DNA of 64,000 nucleotides, from contig CM051514.1 of assembly GCA_028015205.1 (NCBI GenBank), positions 32,194,150 through 32,258,149 of the forward strand. The letters run 5' to 3'. The stretch is from Mytilisepta virgata. Lineage: Eukaryota; Mollusca; Bivalvia; Mytilida; Mytilidae. A program made the translations under genes and the position numbers. A model generated the notes under the pieces. It was not told where the DNA came from and did no database searches. It saw only the letters and a list, made by a program, of their open reading frames with translations. Shown here one piece after another: positions 57,001 to 64,000 of this stretch. The stretch's first letter is position 1, and the number at the start of each line of letters is the position of its first letter.

Positions 57001-60000
57001 AGTCCTTATGTAGTTGTGCAATAAGGTTGTACTCACAGTATTGTCATACTCCATATGTAGATGTACAATAAGGTTTTACCATGGGACTCTCAGGAAGTGA
57101 ATTAGGAAATTGTTAATTTGATAAATTGTATTTACAGCAGATGTTGATGCACAATAATGTTTTAGACTTAACACCTGAATTCTGAAAATGATGATGTTAA
57201 GCTTGTGACTTTAAATACCCATTTCGTTTCTTTATAGTATTATCATACACACTGCATAGATGAATAACAAGGTTTCAGAATTTAAACTTTTATCATTTTT
57301 CATTGGATGTAGTGACGTAATGTCTTCATATCTTTAGAATGATTGCATAACGTCTGTGAAAGGGTTATAAGATTGTAAATTTATGACTTTGGGTAAGTGT
57401 CACAATTACTCATATAAGTTTAAACTGTAGCAGATTTTACTCTGTTAATCTAAAATGATAAACTTACCAATAAATGTTAAAGCCTTCTCGGATACGAAAA
57501 TTTCTGCAATGGCTATTGAAAAGCTCCATATTCCAATTAGTAAGGTGTAGGTCATACCATCTACAAATTTAAAACAAGGTCATAAAGCATTTCGCCGTTA
57601 CACAATCTTGTGCCTGAATGCTGAACATGTGTGTCTCTGTTTGTGAAAATATATATTGAATATACATTTTAGTTTTAAGTTGTCTGTTGGGTAGATTTTA
57701 TTTCACCTTAAACAATGAACGTCAGGTTTTAGTAGATTTATAAATGTATCAAACATTATCTTTGAGATTAATTACCCTGCCTTCGCCTAAGCGGAATTAA
57801 ATCCATACTCTCTTTTACGGTACAGTATCAAACCTATTTTTACGTATTTTTTAATTGTAAAAATATGCTTAAAGTGTCTTATCATTCTTAGCTGAGCAGT
57901 TGATGTAATAGGTCTTAAGTATATCAATGTATATTTGCTGTAGCTATTTTCATTGTGTGTTTTTTTGCCTTGTCTCTGATCTATTACCTTCACACAATAT
58001 TTGAATAAGCGCTAGAAATGGAACGATTAAAACACAAAAGACAACACTGGTCATTTTCATCAGGAAATACTGCCAGCATAACAATCTGTTATTACGGGTT
58101 TTGTTCCAGCACGAATCGTTGGAGTCTACAAAAAATGTAATTTAATTCTTAATGTATTCTTCAAATAGTTATGGGATGAGTGTACAAATGTAGGTGCAAA
58201 TGGAACCATTTAGATTAACGTCTTAGAAGGTGTATACCTTACGCGTCTACTTCTAAAAATGCATTATTTTGAGGTGGATGTCACCATTATAAGATATTCA
58301 TGATAACTGAGTTTTAATCAATATGCAGAGAAATCTATACAAAGACAAGTAAATTGACAAAACAGGTGTTGTGAACAAGCTTAAGTTTAAACAGGTAAAC
58401 AGGATAATCACTGAACATTAAAAGAAACAGTATATAATGATAATTATACAAGGTTCTATTGTGAATCCAATAAACATTTTTATACATATAAATAATAAAT
58501 ATTCCAAATAAACGTATGTTACATTTAGAAATGTGTTTGTTTGTTTGTTTAGTTGGGGTTTAACGCTGTTTTCAGCACATTTGGCTATTTCGCGGCGGCC
58601 AGTTTTTATTGGTGGAGGAAGCCGGAGTACCCGGAGAGAACCACCGACCTTCGGTAGGAAAATTGGCAATCCTTGTCAATTAAGATCGGAGTCGAACACA
58701 CCCCGCCACAGGTGAGATTCGAACTCACAACCCCAGCGTTGACAGGCTAGTGATCATTAGTAGTCATGACGAACTACCTAGACCACTCGGCCAACGAGGC
58801 CCCTAGAAATTTGACAGTAAAGATACAAGTTATCCGATAAGACAACAAAGTTGTCAAAGCAAAACTATGTACCGGTATTATGGTGTCATACATCATCGCC
58901 TACTCTTCACATAGTTAAGTATGCTTAAAATCTCATAGGTCGACTTGCAAAATAAGCAAATTTATTTTTCCTATAATTAAATCGAATTGTCAGAGGGGAC
59001 AAGCCGCGCAATTGTTTTCCTGTTACAGAAGTCATGAAATAATAGGCTGCTATAGTCTGTAAGTTTTGTTGAAACAATGGGAAATGGCTCGAAACGATCG
59101 CCATACACTGACACTTATCATATTTCCCTGTGATTCTATCAGCTTGTTGAGCAGCTCCGAAAAAATTGTATCAAGAAGCGCGTGCTCTGAGCAGGAGTTA
59201 TCAACAGTCAGCAGGACTTATCAACAAATTCTCCCAACGTTTGGCAGCTTAGAACTGATTAAATAGCTTTCAAAATTCCAAATATTAATAAATATATCAA
59301 GATTTGGTATTCCTTTTTTTATATTATGGCGTTTCATTTGAATGAATGATAAAGAAATTTCTAAAAGTGACATCAACAAAATGTGTCTTTCCTCGATGAT
59401 GATAATGTCAGCTGGGACTTCTTTCCGCTCTTCCCATTGCATTTCATTATTTGCTTTTAAATCAAATTTTTAAACGTACGCTTTATTTTTATATGTCCAT
59501 ATTTTTCGGCTGAATTAGTACAAAAACGACTAAATTTTGTTTAAATATGTCATCTCCCTGGTTAAATTTGAGTGATTATTTTACGTTGCCCATATTTTAG
59601 TCAGACGTTGTTTTGCGAATGGAGACGGACTATGACGTCAACGAGGTTGCAAGTTAGAAAACGGGTGCTTTAGTTTCACGGAAAATCATGAACAAAGATT
59701 TTGTTTTTTAAAACATGAAAATACACCTTAATGTCGGTTTTTATATCGTTTATAAGATATTTTACATGAACATTGATCAGGAAATATATAAAATTTGGGA
59801 GAATTCAGAACGTTTACAAATATTTACGTTCCAGATAAGTAATTAAGATGATAAAATTTTGACAGCTAGATATCGTAAAATATCACCCCGCTCGACAGAA
59901 TATGAAGATTTGGGACTCGTTCGCTATGCTTACTCGTCCCAAGTTTTATATTCTTATCATACAATGAAAGAATCTGTCATTGAAAATGAACTTCTAATCA

Positions 60001-63000
60001 CTTAATGGATTATTCAAACAACTGTATTAAAAAACAGTGGATAAAACCAATCTAAAAATACATCAAATAGTGACTCATGGATTAAATTTGCACACGGTGC
60101 GAATTGTCTTCGTAATAGGACTGAATTGTCTTAATTATGGACCGTCCGAAATGTCTTCGGGCCGAATGGTCTCTTACCTTTCTTGGTTTTGTCCAAAAAT
60201 GTAAAAAACGATATAAAAATAAATTTAAATAGACTGAGACGACAGCTATCCCCGCACTCCCCACATTTGTATCCCTGTGCACCTTTTTCACAATTATACC
60301 TTTGAATACAGGCCCAAATTTTGGAAAATTAAAATTCTAAAACCTTATTTCACATCTGCATATGGTGTATGACAATACTGTATAGAAATAAAATGTATAA
60401 AATGAAAGAAAACTTTCAGTCACCCACTTATAATTCCCAATTTTTTAAATTCAACCCCTAAAGGGCCCCAATTTTTGAAAAAAATTTTTAATGCCAAGAT
60501 TTTAACAGTTTGTTCACTAAATTTATAATGGACCTCTTCCACAGGAACAGTTTTCATATGGTGTTGTCCATTATGGTGTCATACATCATCGCCTACTCTT
60601 CACATAGTTAAGTATGCTTAAAATCTCATAGGTCGACTTGCAAAATAAGCAAATTTATTTTTCCTATAATTAAATCGAATTGTCAGAGGGGACAAGCCGC
60701 GCAATTGTTTTCCTGTTACAGAAGTCATGAAATAATAGGCTGTTATAAAGTCTGTAAGTTTCGTTGAAACAATGGGAGATGGCTCGAAACGATCGCCATA
60801 CACTGACACTTATCATATTTCCCTGTGATTCTATCAGCTTGTTGAGCAGCTCCGAAAAAATTGTATCAAGAAGCGCGTGCTCTGAGCAGGAGTTATCAAC
60901 AGTCAGCTGGACTTATCAACAAATTCTCCCAACGTTTGGCAGCTTAGAATTGATTAAATAGCTTTCAAAATTGCAAATATTAATAAATATATCAAGATTT
61001 GGTGTTCCTTTTTTTATATTATGGCGTTTCATTTGAATGAATGATGAAGAAATTTCTAAAAGTGACATCAACAAAATGTGTCTTTCCTCGATGATGACAA
61101 TGTCAGCTGGGACTTCTTTCCGCTCTTTCCATTGAATTTCATTATTTGCGATTATATCAAATTTTTAAACGTACACTTTATTTTTATATGTCCATATTTT
61201 TCGGCTGAATTAGTACAAAAACGAATAAATTTTGTTTAAATATCTCATCTCCTTGGTTAAATTTGAGTGATTATTTTACGTTGCCCATATTTTAGTCAGA
61301 AGTTGTTTCGCGAATGGAGACGGACTATGACGTCAATGAGGTTGCAAGTTAGAAAACGGATGCTTAGTTTCACGGAAAATCATGAACAAAGATTTCCAGA
61401 CTGATTTTGTTTTTTAAAACATGAAAATACATCTTAATGTCGGTTTTTATATCGTTTATAAGATATTTTACATGAACATTCAGGAAATATATACCTAATG
61501 GTATGGTAAACAACGTAACGGGAAACTTGTCGTTGCGATGAAGAATCCATACTTTTCCCGCGAAAATTTGGGAGAATTCAGAACGTTTACAAATATTTAC
61601 GTTTCAGGTAAGTAATTAAGATGATAAAAATATTATCTGCATTTTGACAGCTAGATATCGTAAAATATCACCCCGCTCGACAGAATATGAAGATTTGGGA
61701 CTCGTTCGCTATGCTTACTCGTCCCAAGTTTTATATTCTTATCATACAATGAAAGAATCTGTCATTGAAAATGAACTTCTAATCACTTAATGGATTATTC
61801 AAACAACTGTATTAAAAAACAGTGGATAAAACCAATCTAAACATACATCAAATAGTGACTCATGGATTAAATTTGCACACGGTGCGAATTGTCTTCGTAA
61901 TAGGACTGAATTGTCTTAATTATGGACCGTCCGAAATGTCTTCGGGCCGAATGGTCTCTTACCTTTCTTGGTTTTGTCCAAAAATGTAAAAAACGATATA
62001 AAAATAAATTTAAATAGACTGAGACGACAGCTATCCCCGCACTCCCCACATTTGTATCCCTGTGCACCTTTTTCACAATTATACCTTTGAATACAGGCCC
62101 AAATTTTGGAAAATTAAAATTATAAAACCTTATTGCACATATGCATATGGTGTATGACAATACTGTATAGAAATAAAATGTATAAAATGAAAAAAAACTT
62201 TCAGTCACCCACTTATAATTCCCAATTTTTTAAATTCAACCCCTAAAGGGCCCCAATTTTTGAAAAAAAATTTTAATGCCAAGATTTAAACAGTTTGTCC
62301 ACTAAATTTATAATGGACCTCTTCCACAGAAACAGTTTTCATATGGTGTTGTCTGTTTAGGTATAGTTCCCGATTCAAAGGTCTCCTGATCAACAGTCTG
62401 TAGTAGATTATTGTTTTTTTTATTAAAAAAAGCCATATATTTACGAATTATCAAAATGTATGTTAGAAGCAGCATATGTTTTCTTATTTCATTTCTGTTT
62501 TTTTTTAATTAAAAAAAATCTTTATCGGGTAATGCCAAATGAAGTTTTGCACAAACATACCTTCCTTTGTATTACAAAACAAATGTAAAATTGGTTTGAA
62601 GATGAAATATCCTACGATATATCCAATTGCCAAAGGCGGGACTGCACACCTGCAACGTTCCCAATATGTGTTTAATATTCGTGGACCTGAAATTTAATTT
62701 TCAAATGTTATGTAGAAACAGTATTTCAAGTTGTCAAATTCATTTATTAGTAAATCTAAGACTTCGCAAACAGATGATAATTAAAACAATTTTGCTACAG
62801 CTGGTTGACTGAATTCCCTAGGGTATCATCAATTGGGTTTAGAATCTCAGTCCCGGTTAGGAATTTTATACTTCAAATTTTACTGATGAATTTAGATATA
62901 TTTGGAAAGTAAAGAGTATCTCTATTTTTAATGATTTTTGTTTGTTTTACACACTTGATTCTGCTCTGCATATACACCTTTTTTGTTTTATTATTTTACA

Positions 63001-63467
63001 TTTCCATGTTTTCGGTGATGAACGAAGCATGTGTTAAAATGTTCAAGTTTTAAATTGTGAAATTTGGATCACTTAAAACTGTAATTTCAGCCCCTAATAT
63101 GTAAAAATATGTAAAATACACGCACACCTAATATTTATGTCCATTACAACTTGGGTTGTATCTTCTTCATTCCTATTTTGGCCATGGATACACTTCCAAA
63201 CACCATTTTCACATTTTACCAAATGAATTGTCAGAACATTGTCTACGCTTTGATCTGGTAAAATTGTCTGTGTAATCCCACGGTCACAAGTACCTGTAAC
63301 ATTTTTTGCTAATATTGGAGAGTTACAGTGTCCTCTACTGCGACCTCTTGGATCTATAAAAATCACGCCCAATCCCATTTTCACGACTCTACATCTAAGA
63401 TTTAAAGTTTTATCTTTGTCGTTCCATGATAAGGAAACATTATGGTAAATATTGGTGGTATACAGAC
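53982..63467 (-). CDS. Gene B: Ig-like ectodomain plus three-transmembrane protein (spliced, 5' end missing)
   Basis: Reconstructed from splice sites; I do not know a named family. Exons (minus): 63467-63126 (Ig-like), 62686-62561 (TM1), 58125-57988 (TM2), 57560-57468 (TM3), 55771-55712 (Cys-rich), 54031-53982 (charged tail, TAA). All are open, all introns phase 1, every length between first and last a multiple of three. The reconstructed part is 269 residues. The Ig-like exon has sequons NVS and NVT and six cysteines. The hydrophobic spans are 'AIGYIVGYFIFKPILHLF', 'SVVFCVLIVPFLALIQIL' and 'TLLIGIWSFSIAIAEIFV'. I recall similar 'GYIVGYF...' proteins as an uncharacterised mussel-lineage family, but cannot verify that here. 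The signal-peptide exon is upstream of 63467 or outside the window. Introns are loaded with repeats (tandem duplication, SINE, Helitron-like units). Inferred role: cell-surface receptor or adhesion protein. Confidence 0.65.
55712..55771 (-). CDS. Gene B Cys-rich exon
   Basis: 60 bp, phase 1-1, acceptor 'TTTTATACAG', donor ACAG|GTACAC. Encodes (E)SKCPTYCVCKSRTSTNGST; CxxxCxC directly after a membrane span could be palmitoylated or bind metal (inference). Confidence 0.5.
55837..57265 (+). mobile_element. Helitron-like element 55837-56650 plus adjoining partial copy (intron of gene B)
   Basis: It starts A|TCCCCACGC at 55837. The first copy ends CTGG at 56647-56650 before T, with a GACTG-CCT-CAGTC hairpin at the end. 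This fits A|TC...CTRR|T. Tandem units of about 135 bp hold 'GTAGATGCGCAATAAGGTTT', 'TAGAATTTT.ATTTTCAAAA' and 'AATTTAAGCTTGTGACCTAA'. After 56650 further units continue to about 57265, a second 5'-truncated copy. Same family as 3214-4020. Confidence 0.65.
56826..56990. other. GC-rich island inserted in the repeat array
   Basis: About 165 bp (from CATCAGCCTCGCCGAACCCA to CTCGTCTGTACA) is far richer in G+C than anything else in the window. It replaces the expected unit sequence between 'ATTCATGCAT' and 'TTTCTTCACAGTATTGTCAC'. The plus strand is open for about 44 codons to a TGA ('CQRGRYLTDVSNIAAVYGRL'). Origin unknown: an insert from another element or a captured exon. Confidence 0.6.
57468..57560 (-). 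CDS. Gene B transmembrane exon 3
   Basis: 93 bp, phase 1-1, acceptor 'AATTTGTAG', consensus donor TTG|GTAAGT. Encodes 'GMTYTLLIGIWSFSIAIAEI' then 'FVSEKALTFI', one hydrophobic span. Confidence 0.65.
57988..58125 (-). CDS. Gene B transmembrane exon 2
   Basis: 138 bp, phase 1-1, acceptor 'TTTTTTGTAG', donor GAAG|GTAATA. A polar start 'SNDSCWNKTRNNRLLCWQYF' (two N-X-S/T sites) is followed by the hydrophobic 'SVVFCVLIVPFLALIQILC'. Confidence 0.65.
58536..58803 (-). mobile_element. tRNA-derived SINE with target-site duplication (intron of gene B)
   Basis: On the minus strand: tRNA-like head 'GGCCTCGTTGGCCGAGTGGT' (A box) and 'GAGTTCGAATCTC' (B box) at 58803-58700. Then a conserved central block 'GGTTCTCTCCGGGTACTCCG', then a tail ending in (AAAC)n (58550-58536). 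Flanking 10-bp repeats TAGAAATGTG (58526-58535) and TAGAAATTTG (58804-58813) form the target duplication. The central block resembles the one shared by widespread metazoan/molluscan SINEs (V-SINE, Nin-type); exact family not verified. Confidence 0.85.
58878..60569 (+). repeat. 1.7-kb tandem duplication, left copy (intron of gene B)
   Basis: The copy begins 'TTATGGTGTCATACATCATC' and ends '...GTTTTCATATGGTGTTGTCC', immediately followed by the right copy. It includes an inverted copy of the 51.4-52.3 kb element (59100-59960) and a reverse piece of the 3.2/55.8-kb Helitron-like family (60210-60520). Relative to the right copy it lacks about 70 bp near 59785 and shorter pieces near 59700 and 59858. 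The open frames repeated in both copies have no recognisable motif. Confidence 0.88.
60570..62360 (+). repeat. 1.7-kb tandem duplication, right copy (intron of gene B)
   Basis: Same order and content as 58878-60569 with few substitutions, but it retains 'GGTATGGTAAACAACGTAAC' (61499) and neighbouring bases missing from the left copy, so it is nearer the ancestral unit. It ends near 'CATATGGTGTTGTC' (62353). Confidence 0.88.
62561..62686 (-). CDS. Gene B transmembrane exon 1
   Basis: 126 bp, phase 1-1, acceptor 'AAATTTCAG' and donor GGAAG|GTATGT. 'PRILNTYWERCRCAVPP' precedes the hydrophobic 'LAIGYIVGYFIFKPILHLFC'. Confidence 0.65.
63126..63467 (-). CDS. Gene B Ig-like exon
   Basis: 342 bp, phase 1-1, after acceptor 'TTTTTAATAG'. 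Begins 'LYTTNIYHNVSLSWNDKDKT', with a Cys in 'LNLRCRV' about where strand B of an Ig fold would be. Further Cys lie in 'GHCNSP', 'GTCDRG', 'KCENGVWKC' and near the end 'NIRC'. The donor giving the right phase is T|GTGCGT (63125), weaker than AG|GTGTGC one base earlier, but the latter shifts the next exon into a stop. Confidence 0.6.
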
Positions 63468-63574
63468 CTATTAAAAAGATATGAAAACAGTATCATAAAG
63501 TAAAGAAAGCATAACAGTTTTATCGATAAAAATTGAATAACAAACATATTGAAATCAAGCAGTTTTACCTAAAA

Positions 63575-63865
63575 CAAGGGAATCACCTCGGTAATCTCGT
63601 GGAAACGTGCTCGCCTCGAGCGCGGAAATTCGCGGGTTCAATCCCCGGGTCAAACTAAGGGTTCGTGTTCATCTCATATCAACATATTCTCTTGCTGAAT
63701 GCATTAATTACTTGCCTATGGACGTTAAATAACTAAAGACCGTTTGTCTGTAAGAGACGGATGCCCCATCCTCCCGCACATCGAATTCCATCTATCATTT
63801 ATGACGGGAAATGGATTGAAAATTATTCTAATTATATCCTGATTACTTTATCTTTTACCCATTAA
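63575..63865 (+). mobile_element. tRNA-like SINE head
   Basis: 'CCTCGGTAATCTCGTGGAAA' (degenerate A box), 'GTGCTCGCCTCGAGCGCGG' (anticodon-arm-like) and 'CGCGGGTTCAATCCCCGGG' (intact B box GGTTCAATCC at 63634) look like the 5' head of a mollusc tRNA-derived SINE. The acceptor stem does not pair, so it is not a functional tRNA. The downstream body runs to about 63865 without a clear tail. Confidence 0.6.
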
Positions 63866-64000
63866 AAATAAATATTCCACAGTAAAATGGTTTATGACAT
63901 AAGGACCCAAACATTAAAATTTACTGGAGTCACTCAAGCATAAAATGTAGGTCATGGTGACTCAATTGTTTCTGAATTATTTTTTACTAAATAAGATAAT
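63866..64000. other. Window end, nothing recognised
   Basis: AT-rich; the missing 5' exon(s) of gene B should lie beyond here or be hidden in 63.5-64 kb. Confidence 0.3.

Noticed and set aside
58700..58803. tRNA-Leu/Ser-like gene on the minus strand
   Set aside because: It continues into a SINE body with AAAC tail and is flanked by a 10-bp duplication.
60082..62208. Duplicated open frames in the 1.7-kb tandem copies
   Set aside because: Identity comes from the DNA duplication itself; the frames span repeat boundaries and hold no domain.
63575..63660. tRNA gene
   Set aside because: B box is good but the A box is degenerate and no acceptor stem forms; fits a SINE head.

Overview
The window is eukaryotic nuclear DNA from a bivalve mollusc, most likely a marine mussel (Mytilidae, probably Mytilus or a close relative). 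The pointers are: strong AT richness; no long open frames apart from transposon proteins; GT/AG-bounded short exons; and several dispersed repeats I recognise from mussel sequence (for example the stretch ending at about 10590, the dispersed family near 590, 12300 and 49750, and the 'GCTCACCTGG' minisatellite elements). The organism call rests on pattern recognition, not on a search.

Two host genes can be reconstructed from splice sites, because their exons are too short to stand out as open frames. Gene A (+ strand, about 10.9-16.3 kb) encodes a small surface protein: signal-peptide exon, one Ig-like cysteine-rich exon, a short glycosylation-rich exon, and a terminal hydrophobic tail with almost nothing after it, which suggests a GPI anchor. 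Gene B (- strand, 63.5-54.0 kb, 5' end outside or unresolved) encodes an Ig-like ectodomain exon followed by three exons each holding one hydrophobic span, a Cys-rich exon and a short charged terminal exon. Nearly every intron in both genes is phase 1, so the exons are symmetrical modules. A zinc-ribbon first exon (42.6 kb, +) and a glutathione S-transferase-like first exon with an in-frame stop (31.6 kb, +) are lone gene fragments.

The rest is dominated by mobile elements. Region by region: 0-5 kb holds dispersed repeats, a 161-bp inverted repeat and a Helitron-like non-autonomous element (3.2-4.0 kb). A Tc1/mariner element with intact inverted ends and one stop codon in its transposase lies at 4.9-6.5 kb. 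A 150-bp-unit minisatellite (6.6-7.8 kb) and a perfect 70-bp palindrome (8.24 kb) follow. Gene A spans 10.9-16.3 kb. At 18.4-20.4 kb lie a non-LTR retrotransposon 3' end and a pogo/Tigger-type miniature element that contains a complete 996-bp Helitron-like insertion. A decayed Ngaro/DIRS-type tyrosine-recombinase retrotransposon occupies 24.0-28.7 kb, with split direct repeats A1-B1-A2-B2 and an internal CCCAAACGGG minisatellite. More non-LTR debris lies at 29.5-30.3 kb. A CACTA/Plavaka-like (Tnp2 + DUF4218) transposase gene spans 33.6-39.7 kb on the minus strand, with three exons joined by clean phase-0 introns and no stop. At 40-48 kb are foldback elements, a piggyBac cysteine-rich tail and another Helitron-like minisatellite element (46.1-47.8 kb). 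Palindromic or degenerate ATTGTCC repeats fill 48.4-51.3 kb. A ~1-kb element at 51.4-52.3 kb recurs inverted inside a 1.7-kb tandem duplication (58.9-62.4 kb) in an intron of gene B. That gene's introns also hold a tRNA-derived SINE (58.5-58.8 kb) and two Helitron-like repeat blocks (55.8-57.3 kb). A second tRNA-like SINE head lies at 63.6 kb.

No operons, CRISPR arrays, rRNA genes or convincing functional tRNA genes were seen.
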